Shown here: in pieces, positions 23,136 to 31,960 of the stretch
Layout of the letters: each line of letters begins with the position of its first letter
Numbering within the stretch: the stretch's first letter is position 1
Notes under the pieces: generated by a model
The model's input: the letters and a program-made list of their open reading frames with translations, nothing else
Told to the model about the DNA's origin: nothing
Database searches by the model: none
DNA from: Epulopiscium sp. Nele67-Bin005
GTDB lineage: Bacteria > Bacillota > Clostridia > Lachnospirales > Cellulosilyticaceae
DNA length: 39,679 nt
Assembly (NCBI GenBank): GCA_002007365.1
Contig: LNZR01000025.1
Location: 1 to 39,679 of the forward strand
Direction of reading: 5' to 3'
Program-made: the position numbers and the translations under genes

Positions 23136-23978
23136 ATGTATCCCATAGATTTACACGTTCATTCTACTATGTCCGACGGAACATTTACCCCACGAGAAAT
23201 TGCATTTTATGCAAAAGCCAAAGGTCTACAAACTATTGCGCTTACCGACCATGACACTATTTCTGGGGTTCTGGAATGCCAAGAAGCTGGCAACCTTGTA
23301 AACCTTAAAGTTATCGCTGGAATTGAATTTAGCGTTAATTATTTTGATAAAGAAGTCCATATGTTGGGATATTTTATAGATATTCATAACGAAAAACTTA
23401 CTTCTCATCTTGAAAATCTGGTAGTTAGCCGCCATGAGAGAAACCTAAAAATGCTTGAGAAGCTAGGAGAACTCGGGTTTCCGATGGAATATAGTGATAT
23501 TGCAACTTCTGAGAAAAACGCACTTCTTACAAGAGCTCATTTTGCTCAAGCTATGCTTAAAAAAGGGTATGTTAAAAATATTGATGATGCATTTAATCTA
23601 TATCTTGGCAACGGTAAACCTGCTTTTATCCCTCGTGAACACGTTGATTTTAAAGAGTGCATTGATTTAATTCATGAAATTGGAGGGGTTGCCGTTATTG
23701 CTCACCCTGGGTTATACAAATCTTTTACTGATGAAAAGTTGGACAAGTTTATCAAAACTTTGGCTGAAGCTGGACTTGATGGAATTGAAACGATTTATCC
23801 AAAATACAGCAAGGAGCAAGAGGAAGAATTTTTATATTTATGCAAAAAATATAATCTTCTCCCAACTGGTGGTAGTGATTTTCATGGAGAAAATAAAAAG
23901 GATTTAGACATCGGTAAAGGTTATGGGAAAACATTTGTACCATCAACGCTTTTAGATGCATTGGAAACTTTACTATAA
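23136..23978 (+). CDS. PHP-domain phosphoesterase (nucleoside 3',5'-bisphosphate phosphatase-like)
   Basis: This is a metal-dependent phosphoesterase of the PHP superfamily, similar to TrpH/YciV, which hydrolyses 3',5'-nucleotide bisphosphates and short 5' RNA ends. All metal motifs are present in 280 residues: DLHVHS (5-10), LTDHD (about 36-40), GIEFS (67-71), VIAHPG (about 189-194) and GGSDFHG (about 248-254). CAGGAGG lies eight to nine bases before ATG 23136. It is probably monocistronic or co-transcribed with the hydrolase that starts 72 bases on. Its substrate is inferred only from family knowledge. Confidence 0.9.
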   Translation: MYPIDLHVHSTMSDGTFTPREIAFYAKAKGLQTIALTDHDTISGVLECQEAGNLVNLKVIAGIEFSVNYFDKEVHMLGYFIDIHNEKLTSHLENLVVSRHERNLKMLEKLGELGFPMEYSDIATSEKNALLTRAHFAQAMLKKGYVKNIDDAFNLYLGNGKPAFIPREHVDFKECIDLIHEIGGVAVIAHPGLYKSFTDEKLDKFIKTLAEAGLDGIETIYPKYSKEQEEEFLYLCKKYNLLPTGGSDFHGENKKDLDIGKGYGKTFVPSTLLDALETLL

Positions 23979-24050
23979 TTTGGAATTAAATTCACATTTT
24001 TTGGAAATAATTAATACTAATGAATAAGCACATTTTTTAGGAGGAAATTT

Positions 24051-24890
24051 ATGTTACACAAAACTATCTATTTAAACGAAATTTTTTCGAGCTTGGACAC
24101 TGCTACAACTTGCCCAACTCTTGATATTTATATGCAAAATCGAAGTGCTAAAATTGATGCAAATCGTAAACGCCCATGTATTATTATTTGCCCAGGAGGT
24201 TCATATATGTACACTTCTGATAGAGAAGCCGAGCCAGTTGCTATGCATTTTCTTGCACACGGATTTAATGCGTGTGTACTTAGATATAGCACCCTACCAA
24301 ATCAATTTCCACGCCAATTGTTAGAGCTTTCTGCTACAATTGCACACATTCGCCGAAATAGTGATGAGTGGGGAGTTGAGCCAGAACAGATTGTAGTTCT
24401 GGGATTTTCAGCAGGTGGACACCTAGCAGGAAGTATTGGAGTACATTGGGATAAAGATTTTGCAACTGAGGGGTTAGAACTTTTGCCTGAAGAAAATAAG
24501 CCAAATAAATTGGTTCTTTGCTATCCACTAATTAGTACAGACCCAAATTTATATGCATTGCCGGCACAAGCTCAAATGTTGGTAAAAACATTTTCCCCAT
24601 TAAATTTTGAACAAGAAATTTCCTTAGAAAATCATGTAAGCGAAAATACTCCACCTACATTTCTATGGCATACACTAGATGATGTTATAGTAAATGTTGA
24701 AAATAGTTTTAAGTTTGCTTTAGCTCTTAGAAAAAATAACGTGCCACTTGAAATGCATATTTATCCACAGGGAGTTCATGGACTTAGTTTGGCTACTACA
24801 CAGACTACTCATGAAAATAATTTGGATTTGATTGATGAGCATATTAATTCTTGGGCTGACCTTGCTAGTGAATGGATTAAACGATATTAA
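24051..24890 (+). CDS. Alpha/beta hydrolase, acetylxylan-esterase-like
   Basis: The 279-residue protein resembles the alpha/beta hydrolases annotated as xylan or pectin acetylesterases. CIIICPGGSYMYTSDREAEPVAMHFLAHGFNACVLRYS gives the oxyanion loop (PGG) and first strands, GFSAGGHLAGSIG holds the nucleophile serine (about residue 121), LWHTLDDVIV the acid region, and PQGVHGLSLA the catalytic histidine near 247. No signal peptide is present. AGGAGG lies eight to nine bases before ATG 24051. Together with the deacetylase/esterase pair at 11475-12964 it gives the organism three deacylating enzymes in this window, fitting use of acylated plant or algal polysaccharides. An intrinsic terminator follows. 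Confidence 0.87.
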   Translation: MLHKTIYLNEIFSSLDTATTCPTLDIYMQNRSAKIDANRKRPCIIICPGGSYMYTSDREAEPVAMHFLAHGFNACVLRYSTLPNQFPRQLLELSATIAHIRRNSDEWGVEPEQIVVLGFSAGGHLAGSIGVHWDKDFATEGLELLPEENKPNKLVLCYPLISTDPNLYALPAQAQMLVKTFSPLNFEQEISLENHVSENTPPTFLWHTLDDVIVNVENSFKFALALRKNNVPLEMHIYPQGVHGLSLATTQTTHENNLDLIDEHINSWADLASEWIKRY

Positions 24891-24902
24891 AATTTTATTT
24901 TT

Positions 24903-24942
24903 AGGATTAATTTTTACAATTTGTAGAGGTTAATCCTTTTTA
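24903..24942 (+). terminator. Intrinsic terminator after hydrolase gene
   Basis: AGGATTAA (24903-24910) pairs with TTAATCCT (24930-24937), followed by five T. It lies 12 bases past the stop codon. Confidence 0.75.
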
Positions 24943-24993
24943 TTGTCCCAAAAATATCTTGTACATATCAAGGTTAAATATGAATATCAATTT

Positions 24994-25025
24994 AAACCTT
25001 ATAGTAGAAGCTATAGGGTTTTTTT
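24994..25025 (+). terminator. Second terminator-like hairpin, possible attenuator
   Basis: AAACCTTATAG (24994-25004) and CTATAGGGTTT (25011-25021) form an 11-base stem with one G-U pair, loop of six, followed by a T run to 25025. It stands between the hydrolase terminator and the acyltransferase gene, so it may be a backup terminator or leader attenuator. Confidence 0.6.
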
Positions 25026-25105
25026 GTTATAATTAAAGTCAGATTTGCAATAATAATAAATGAGTGGATTTGTGACGAGATATTATTATAAGGAGTGAGG
25101 TGACG

Positions 25106-26107
25106 ATGAAAAAGAATTTACAGACTGAAAAGCGAAATTATTTATTAGATAATTTAAAAGGATTATTAATTTTTCTAGTTGTTTTTGGACATTCTATTGA
25201 GATTGCAAAAAATAACTCTGTGTTAATAGAAACAATATATATATTTATTTATCTATTTCATATGCCAGTTTTCGTATTTGTATCAGGATATTTTTCCAAA
25301 AATGTTGAGAAAAGTAGAAGTAAAGCATTTAGAAGTTTTTTTGTGCCATTTTTAATTTTTAATACTATTTGGAACGGCTTATCTTCAATTGCTCTTGGGT
25401 TTGAAAGCTTCTCATTTCTTACTCCAGGGTGGGCGTTGTGGTATTTGATGAGTATGTTTTTGTGGAGAATTTCGTTAAAAGATTTAATAAAAGTTAGATT
25501 TATTTTTCCTCTTAGTATAATTGTTGGGGTTGGTGCAGGGCTATTTAGCGAATTTGGAGTAATTTTATCACTATCAAGAACATTAGTATTTTTACCATTT
25601 TTCCTAGCAGGATTTTATACTACAGAGCAACAATTATTTAAACTTAAAGAGTCAAATTTATTTTTATCAATATGCATTTTTATATTTACAATAACAGTTT
25701 CTATGTGGCTTGGGCAAACACATATTATTCCGGCAGAATTTTTGTATGGAAATAGCTCTTTTACAAATTATCCTATGTCAATTTGGGTTGGTATTTTAGC
25801 TAGACTTTCCCTTTATATAGTTGGATTTTTATTTGTATTTGTGCTAATTAATTTTGTTCCATCACGGTACACGTTTTTTAGCCAGATAGGTTCTAATACA
25901 TTTTCGGTATATATTTTACATACGTATTTAGTTGGACTAGTATTCATTGCAAATTCTTATATTTCATCGCCAAATCTTCAACTTATACTATGTTTTGTAA
26001 CTTCAATTATTATAACCTATATATTATCTAGGAATATCGTAACTAAATATTTCACTAAATCTATAGATAATTTTTTAAAATTTTTTAGACCAAAACAATC
26101 TTTCTAA
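25106..26107 (+). CDS. Membrane acyltransferase family 3 (OafA-like)
   Basis: This integral membrane protein is expected to transfer acyl groups, usually acetyl, to a surface sugar. The 333 residues carry about ten transmembrane segments. NYLLDNLKGLLIFLVVFGHSIE at the start includes the conserved histidine of the family (FGHS), and LFHMPVFVFVSGYFSKN and SFFVPFLIFN follow the usual plan; LWYLMSMFLWR is also typical. I take ATG 25106, with AGGAG ten bases before; GTG 25100 is a possible start. It ends at a bidirectional terminator shared with purL. The role could be O-acetylation of the polysaccharide made by the locus at the left end, but the two are 20 kb apart. Confidence 0.88.
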   Translation: MKKNLQTEKRNYLLDNLKGLLIFLVVFGHSIEIAKNNSVLIETIYIFIYLFHMPVFVFVSGYFSKNVEKSRSKAFRSFFVPFLIFNTIWNGLSSIALGFESFSFLTPGWALWYLMSMFLWRISLKDLIKVRFIFPLSIIVGVGAGLFSEFGVILSLSRTLVFLPFFLAGFYTTEQQLFKLKESNLFLSICIFIFTITVSMWLGQTHIIPAEFLYGNSSFTNYPMSIWVGILARLSLYIVGFLFVFVLINFVPSRYTFFSQIGSNTFSVYILHTYLVGLVFIANSYISSPNLQLILCFVTSIIITYILSRNIVTKYFTKSIDNFLKFFRPKQSF

Positions 26108-26116
26108 TCAAATTTC

Positions 26117-26152
26117 AAAAAGCTAAGAACCCCTTGAGGCTCTTAGCTTTTT
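26117..26152. terminator. Bidirectional intrinsic terminator
   Basis: AAAAAGCTAAGA (26117-26128) and TCTTAGCTTTTT (26141-26152) form a perfect 12-base stem flanked by A and T tracts, serving the acyltransferase gene and the end of the purine operon. Confidence 0.87.
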
Positions 26153-26154
26153 AT

Positions 26155-29100
26155 TTAATTTTTGAAGTAACTAACTGCACCTTTAAAAATGGGGTTATAA
26201 TCATGTTTTTTAACATTTTTATACAAGTGATTTCCTGAACGTTCATCATGACCCATCTTACCAAATACTCTACCATCTGGAGAAGTAATACCTTCAATAT
26301 TCATAACTGAAGCATTTGTATTGTAGTCTATTATTGGTGAATTATCATCAATCCCTACATATTGAGTAGCAACTTGACCATTTTCAATAAGCTTTGATAA
26401 TACTTGTTCATTAGCAACAAAACGCCCTTCCCCATGAGAAATTGGAACGCTATATTCATCTCCAACATTTGTATACATCAACCATGGAGAATGGTTTGCA
26501 CATACTTTTGTATGAACCAAACGTGATTGGTGACGTGAAATTTTATTAAATGTTAATGTTGGATTATTTTCGTTTGGCTCAACAATTTCTCCAAAAGGTA
26601 CTAATCCTAATTTAATTAATGCTTGGAAACCATTACAAATTCCTAACATTAGACCATCGTCTTCTTTTAGGAAAGTATGAACAGCATCTTTAATTTTCTC
26701 ATTTCTAAAGAAAGCTGTAATAAATTTTCCTGAACCGTCTGGCTCATCTCCACCACTAAATCCTCCTGGAAGTGCGATAATTTGAGATTGCTTAATTTTC
26801 TCTTCCATAATTTTTAATGACTCATTAATTCCCTGAGGAGTTAAGTTATTAATTACAAAAATATCAGCTTTTGCACCTTCTCTTTCAAATGCATATGCTA
26901 AATCATATTCACAGTTTGTCCCTGGGAATACTGGAATTAATACTTTTGGAGTTGCAAAATTAGTTTTAACTTTTAGTGTAGAAGATTTTGTTGAAGTTAT
27001 TGGAGTAACTTTTTGAGTATCTTCTTGCGTTTGAGTTTTATAAACTGGCTCTAAAGTTTGTGTCCAAATTGATTTTAATTCTTCAATTGTCCATTTTTCT
27101 TCTGCAAAAATAATTTCCTTATTTGAAGTAGTTTCTCCAATAAGAACTCCTAATTCAATTTCTTCAGTAGCTTCTACGATAATACTACCATATTGCTGTT
27201 TGAATAATGAATTTGAGTTTACATTAATTGTAGCCCCGATATCATTTCCAAAAGCCATTTTTGAAATCGCCTCACAAATTCCACCTTTTCCAACTGCGTA
27301 TGCTGATACAATTTTTCCAGCTTTAATTAATGTGTGAATTTGAGCAAAGTTTTCCATCATCACTTTTGCATCTAACAATCCATCAGCTTTCACTGGAGCT
27401 TCGATATTATAAATTTTGCTATCAGTATTTTTAAACTCTGGTGAAATAATATCATTTGTATCTGCCACACAAATTGAGAAAGAAATTAATGTTGGAGGAA
27501 CATGTAAATTTTCAAATGTCCCAGACATAGAGTCCTTTCCTCCAATTGCAGGAACTTTAAAATCAATTTGAGCCTGTAATGCTCCTAATAAACTAGCAAA
27601 TGGAAGCCCCCAGTTTTTAGGGTCAGTGCCTAATTTTCTAAAGTATTCTTGATATGAAGACCAACATTTTTCAATATTTCCACCAGTAGCTACAAGTTTT
27701 GCAAGCGAGTCTACAACGCTATAGTATGCCCCATAAAATGGAGTTTGCTCTGATAAATGAGGGTCAAATCCATATGCCATAACGCTACAAGTATTAGTTT
27801 CACCTTCTACAGGAATTTTTGCAGCCATAGCTTGAGTTGGTGTTAATTGATTTTTTCCACCTAATGGCATCAACACAGAATTTGCTCCAATTGTAGAGTC
27901 AAATTTTTCAATTAATCCACGTTTTGAAGCTATATTAATATTACTGATAGTACTTTCAACGTATTCTCTTGTAGATTGTACATCTGATTGAGTTGGTAAT
28001 TCTGTATGAGCAACTTCTACATTGATATGCTTTTTAGCACCATTAGAATTTAAGAAATCTCTACATAAATCAACAACTTTATCCCCTTGCCAAACCATAG
28101 TTAAACGGTGTTTATCAGTAACTTTTGCAACTTCTGTAGCTTCTAAATTTTCTTTGTTTGCAAGTTCAATAAACTTTTGTACATCTTTAGCCTCAACTAC
28201 AACTGCCATACGTTCTTGTGACTCACTAATTGCAAGCTCTGTAGCATCAAGTCCTTCATATTTTTTAGGAACTGTATCTAAATTGATATCCAAACCATCT
28301 GCAAGTTCACCAATTGCAACACTTACACCCCCAGCACCAAAGTCATTGCAACGTTTAATTAAAGTTGTTACTTCCTTATTTCTAAATAAACGCTGGATTT
28401 TTCTTTCTTCTGGAGCATTTCCTTTTTGAACTTCTGCCCCACAATCAGCAAGAGAAGCTACTTCATGAGATTTTGAAGAACCTGTTGCACCTCCACAACC
28501 ATCACGACCAGTTTTTCCACCTAGTAAAATAATTACATCACCATTTTGTGGAACTTCTCTTACTACATTTTCTGCAGGTGCCGCACCTACAACTGCTCCT
28601 ACTTCAAGATGTTTTGCCACGTATCCATCATGATAAACTTCATCAACTAATCCTGTTGCCAAACCAATTTGATTTCCATAAGAACTATAACCATCAGAAG
28701 CTACAACAGCAATTTTACTTTGAGGCAATTTTCCTTTTAAAGTTTGAGTAACTGGCGTTAGAGGATTTCCTGAACCAGTAACACGCATCGCCTGATAAAC
28801 ATAACTTCTTCCTGATAATGGGTCACGAATTGCTCCACCTAAACAAGTTGCAGCTCCTCCAAAAGGTTCAATTTCTGTAGGGTGATTGTGTGTTTCATTT
28901 TTGAACATAAGTAACCAAGGCTGAGTTACACCATTTACATCTACATCAATTTTTACACTACAAGCATTAATTTCTTCAGACTCATCTAAATCAGTAACTG
29001 CTCCTACAGATTTTAGATATTTTGTACCGATACAAGCAATATCCATCAAAGTAATAGGTTTATCTTTCCCAGCATATAACTTTTCACGGATAGCTAAATA

Positions 29101-29841
29101 TTCCTCAAAAGCTTTTTGGATTACTTCATTTTCTATAGAAATTTCTTCTAAAATTGTTGTAAAAGTTGTATGTCTACAATGGTCTGACCAATACGTATCA
29201 ATCATTTTAATTTCTGTAATTGATGGGTCACGGTTCTCTTTTTTAAAGTACTCTTGGCAGAACTGAACATCAGCCAAATCCATTGCCAATCCTTGAGCTT
29301 TTAAGAATTCCGATAATTGTTCATCAGTATAGTTAATAAATCCTGTAAAACGCTCAACCGTAGTCGGAATATTTATTTCTACATCTAAAGTTTTTGCAAC
29401 CTCAAGACTTGCACGCATACTTTCAACTGGGTTAATCACATAATTTACTATAGTTTCAAATTGTTCATTAGTTAAATTTCCCCACAAATAAATTACTTTT
29501 GCAGTACGAACTATAGGTCTTTCCCCTTGAGTAATAAACTGAATACACTGCGCACAAGAATCTGCTCTTTGGTCAAATTGTCCTGCTAAATATTGAACAG
29601 CAAATATTCTTCCATCATGAGCCGGCAATTTATCATACGAATTATCAACTTGTGGTTCTGAAAATACTGTAGGAATACATTTTTTAAATACTTCCTCAGA
29701 AATATGCGAAACTTCATATCTATTAAAAATTTGTAATTTTTCTAGTTCCTCAATCTTTAATGCAGACTTAATATCTTTTAGCATTGCATTATCTTGCTCA
29801 GCAAATTCTCTCTTTTTAGTAGAATAAACGCTATAAACCAT
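26155..29841 (-). CDS. purL: Phosphoribosylformylglycinamidine synthase, one-piece PurL/PurQ
   Basis: This enzyme makes FGAM from FGAR, glutamine and ATP, the fourth step of purine synthesis. At 1228 residues it is the large form, with synthase and glutaminase in one chain, as in many clostridia and in Proteobacteria; no purS or purQ is needed. The synthase part shows SDHCRHTTF (about 230), FKNETHNHPTEIEPFGGAATCLGG (about 315) and GGKDSMSGTFE (about 785). The glutaminase part (about 960-1228) starts VLIPVFPGTNCEYDLAYAF and has GGFSGGDE, the nucleophile in LGICNGFQAL, and a late SHGEGR histidine. ATG 29841 directly follows the purD stop (TAAATG), with AAGGAGG upstream. It is the last gene of the purD-purL unit. 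Confidence 0.96.
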   Translation of the reverse strand: MVYSVYSTKKREFAEQDNAMLKDIKSALKIEELEKLQIFNRYEVSHISEEVFKKCIPTVFSEPQVDNSYDKLPAHDGRIFAVQYLAGQFDQRADSCAQCIQFITQGERPIVRTAKVIYLWGNLTNEQFETIVNYVINPVESMRASLEVAKTLDVEINIPTTVERFTGFINYTDEQLSEFLKAQGLAMDLADVQFCQEYFKKENRDPSITEIKMIDTYWSDHCRHTTFTTILEEISIENEVIQKAFEEYLAIREKLYAGKDKPITLMDIACIGTKYLKSVGAVTDLDESEEINACSVKIDVDVNGVTQPWLLMFKNETHNHPTEIEPFGGAATCLGGAIRDPLSGRSYVYQAMRVTGSGNPLTPVTQTLKGKLPQSKIAVVASDGYSSYGNQIGLATGLVDEVYHDGYVAKHLEVGAVVGAAPAENVVREVPQNGDVIILLGGKTGRDGCGGATGSSKSHEVASLADCGAEVQKGNAPEERKIQRLFRNKEVTTLIKRCNDFGAGGVSVAIGELADGLDINLDTVPKKYEGLDATELAISESQERMAVVVEAKDVQKFIELANKENLEATEVAKVTDKHRLTMVWQGDKVVDLCRDFLNSNGAKKHINVEVAHTELPTQSDVQSTREYVESTISNINIASKRGLIEKFDSTIGANSVLMPLGGKNQLTPTQAMAAKIPVEGETNTCSVMAYGFDPHLSEQTPFYGAYYSVVDSLAKLVATGGNIEKCWSSYQEYFRKLGTDPKNWGLPFASLLGALQAQIDFKVPAIGGKDSMSGTFENLHVPPTLISFSICVADTNDIISPEFKNTDSKIYNIEAPVKADGLLDAKVMMENFAQIHTLIKAGKIVSAYAVGKGGICEAISKMAFGNDIGATINVNSNSLFKQQYGSIIVEATEEIELGVLIGETTSNKEIIFAEEKWTIEELKSIWTQTLEPVYKTQTQEDTQKVTPITSTKSSTLKVKTNFATPKVLIPVFPGTNCEYDLAYAFEREGAKADIFVINNLTPQGINESLKIMEEKIKQSQIIALPGGFSGGDEPDGSGKFITAFFRNEKIKDAVHTFLKEDDGLMLGICNGFQALIKLGLVPFGEIVEPNENNPTLTFNKISRHQSRLVHTKVCANHSPWLMYTNVGDEYSVPISHGEGRFVANEQVLSKLIENGQVATQYVGIDDNSPIIDYNTNASVMNIEGITSPDGRVFGKMGHDERSGNHLYKNVKKHDYNPIFKGAVSYFKN

Positions 29842-31113
29842 TTAGTTTGCCTCCTTAATTTCTAGGGCTTTTTTCCCAATATCTGTACGGTAGTGCATAT
29901 CTTCAAAATTAATTTTAGTGATTTTATTGTAGGCTTCATTTATCGCACCTTGCAAAGACTCTGCCACAGCTGTTACACCAAGTACTCGACCACCATTTGT
30001 AACAATTTTCCCATCTACAAGAGCAGTTCCTGCATGAATAATTCCATCTACTTCATTAAGACCAGTAATTTCTTTACCTTTTTCATAATTTTGTGGATAT
30101 CCACCAGAAGCTACAATTACACACGCTGATGATGCATTTTTGTTATGAACTGGCACTTCTTCAAGACGTTCTTCAATTACAGATAAGAAAATATCCACCA
30201 AATCTCCTTCTAAAAGAGGTAAACAAACTTGAGTTTCTGGATCTCCAAATCTACAGTTGTACTCAATAACATAAGGTTCACCATCACAAATCATTAAACC
30301 AAAGTATAATGTTCCTTTAAACTTACGACCTTCATTATTCATAGCGTGTAAAGTTGGCCAGAAAATTCTCTCCATAGCTTTTCTCTCAACTTCTTCTGTA
30401 TAACATGGATTTGGTGCTACAACTCCCATTCCTCCAGTGTTTAAGCCTTTATCTCCATCAAAAGCACGTTTATGATCCATAGAACTAACCATAGGTTTAA
30501 TTGTTTTTCCATCTGTAAATGCTAAAACAGAAACTTCAACTCCAGTTAAAAAGTCTTCAATTACTACTTGTTGACCACTTTCTCCAAACGCATTTTTAAG
30601 CATCATATCTTTAAGTGCCACTAATGCATCACCCTTTGAATTTGCAATAATTACACCTTTTCCTAGTGCCAGCCCATCAGCCTTAATTACTATTGGAAAT
30701 TTTGTGTGACATTTAATATAATCTGCCGCTTCATCATGGTTGTTAAATGATGCGTATCCTGCTGTTGGAATATTGTATTTTTTCATTAAGTCTTTAGCAA
30801 AAATTTTACTTCCCTCAATAATTGCAGCTGCTTTGTTTGGGCCATAAGCTCTAATTCCTGCGTTTTCAAGGGCATCAACCATTCCTAAAACTAATGGGTC
30901 ATCAGGAGTTACCACTACTAAGTCAATATTATTTTCACGACTATAATTTACAACTCCATCAATATCAGTTGCTCCAATATTTACAGAAGTCGCCTCTTCA
31001 TTAATTCCTGCATTACTTGGTGCTACAAATATTTCTGTTTGAGTTTTGCTCTGTTTAAGTTTTTTTACGATAGCGTGTTCACGACCACCACCACCGATTA
31101 CAAGTATTTTCAT
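29842..31113 (-). CDS. purD: Phosphoribosylamine-glycine ligase (GAR synthetase)
   Basis: PurD joins glycine to phosphoribosylamine using ATP, the second step of the pathway. It has 423 residues with an N-terminal Rossmann part (MKILVIGGGGREHAI, then VVTPDDPLVLGMVDALE), the ATP-grasp core (FPIVIKADGLALGKGVIIA, VVIEDFLTGVEVSVLAFTDG, HKRAFDGDKGLNTGGMGVVAP) and the metal-binding end of the grasp (VIEYNCRFGDPETQ). Length is normal. AGGAG lies before ATG 31113. A promoter 63 bases upstream suggests it starts a separate purD-purL transcript after the long gap behind the DUF1877-like gene. Confidence 0.97.
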   Translation of the reverse strand: MKILVIGGGGREHAIVKKLKQSKTQTEIFVAPSNAGINEEATSVNIGATDIDGVVNYSRENNIDLVVVTPDDPLVLGMVDALENAGIRAYGPNKAAAIIEGSKIFAKDLMKKYNIPTAGYASFNNHDEAADYIKCHTKFPIVIKADGLALGKGVIIANSKGDALVALKDMMLKNAFGESGQQVVIEDFLTGVEVSVLAFTDGKTIKPMVSSMDHKRAFDGDKGLNTGGMGVVAPNPCYTEEVERKAMERIFWPTLHAMNNEGRKFKGTLYFGLMICDGEPYVIEYNCRFGDPETQVCLPLLEGDLVDIFLSVIEERLEEVPVHNKNASSACVIVASGGYPQNYEKGKEITGLNEVDGIIHAGTALVDGKIVTNGGRVLGVTAVAESLQGAINEAYNKITKINFEDMHYRTDIGKKALEIKEAN

Positions 31114-31407
31114 AAGTTATCTCCTATTATTAACTAATTTTTAGAAGTTTATTCAACTAACTAAATTTTATTTTAAATATCTATTATAAAAGGAAGAATT
31201 TCCAACCTCAAAATTTTTTCTAATCTAAGTATGAAATTCAAAAACCAGTAACTGGCTGGATATGTGCTATAAAATTGAAATCTTCCTTTTGATTTTTCAT
31301 ATCCTCTATTTGAGTATTACCAAACTTTTAAAACTTAAATCATTTTTATAAAAAATTTTTTAAAGCTCTAATTTATTCTGGTATGCAAACTTGCTTTTGA
31401 AAACCCT
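31114..31407 (-). promoter_or_regulatory. Intergenic region with internal purDL promoter
   Basis: On the minus strand -35 TTGAGG (31211-31206), 17 bases and -10 TATAAT (31188-31183) form a good promoter ahead of purD. Its spacer contains GGAA-ATTC-TTCC, a short palindrome that could be an operator. A related GAAATCTTCCTTTT lies in the opposite sense at 31278-31291. No riboswitch-like structure and no gene is evident in the rest. Confidence 0.6.
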
Positions 31408-31458
31408 AAAATATATGGGCGCTCTAACACAATTGTATTAGATAAACGCCCTATATTT
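31408..31458 (-). terminator. Long hairpin at the end of the DUF1877-like gene
   Basis: AAATATA-T-GGGCG (from 31409) pairs with CGCCC-TATATTT (31447-31458) with one bulge, and the loop contains an inner imperfect palindrome around ACAATTGT. A T-rich stretch follows on the minus strand. It overlaps the stop codon and probably ends the purE-to-DUF1877 transcript in part. Confidence 0.65.
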
Positions 31459-31948
31459 ATTGTATACAAATTAAAATTCCATTTTCATTTTGTATAACAT
31501 TTCTATAAAATCTAATGAGTCCATTTAATGCATTTCTCATTTCGTGCTTTAAATATTTATCTGTTGAGTACCACCTTTGAGGAAAAATATAGTTCGCCTT
31601 TAAATCATCTTCCCAACCATTGTAAAAAAACAATTCTTGATTTACCGACCTCAAAAGTTTCACTTGATTAACTAATTCAGGATATTTCAAAACTCCCCAA
31701 ACTGGAAAATCTTCACTAGTATTTAAAATTTCGCCTAAAATTGCTTTACCCATTAAGTTTTGAGACATAAATTCGCCTGTTAATAAAAAGTTTAGAGGTT
31801 GCCAAAGGGTTGCTACCCCTCGATAATTGTTGTATTTATCCAAGTTTTGATTTACGATAGTTAATAGATGATGGTTTGTTGTACAATCGTTTAAAAAAAC
31901 TTTGTTTACTTCTAAATAAACAGCTTTCATGTTATTGCGCATTTGCAT
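31457..31948 (-). CDS. DUF1877/YfbM-like protein inside the purine operon
   Basis: The 163-residue protein resembles DUF1877 (YfbM) proteins, whose role is unknown: an N-terminal part, then WQPLNFLLTGEFMSQNLMGKAILGE (compare the family pattern W..LHYLLTG....P...ILGG), a middle helix set, FPQRWYS and a C-terminal LNGLIRFYRNVIQNENGILICIQ (compare L..FY..A......L.Y.). I choose ATG 31948, nine bases after AAGGA. It begins 12 bases after the purH stop and so is co-transcribed with the purine genes. It is not a known purine enzyme. A fitness link to nucleotide supply is possible, but simple insertion into the operon is equally likely. Confidence 0.65.
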   Translation of the reverse strand: MQMRNNMKAVYLEVNKVFLNDCTTNHHLLTIVNQNLDKYNNYRGVATLWQPLNFLLTGEFMSQNLMGKAILGEILNTSEDFPVWGVLKYPELVNQVKLLRSVNQELFFYNGWEDDLKANYIFPQRWYSTDKYLKHEMRNALNGLIRFYRNVIQNENGILICIQ

Positions 31949-31960
31949 AATCAAAAATCC

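Noticed and set aside
28022-28751. Open frames opposite purL
   Set aside because: No ribosome site, skewed composition, and full overlap with a conserved enzyme.
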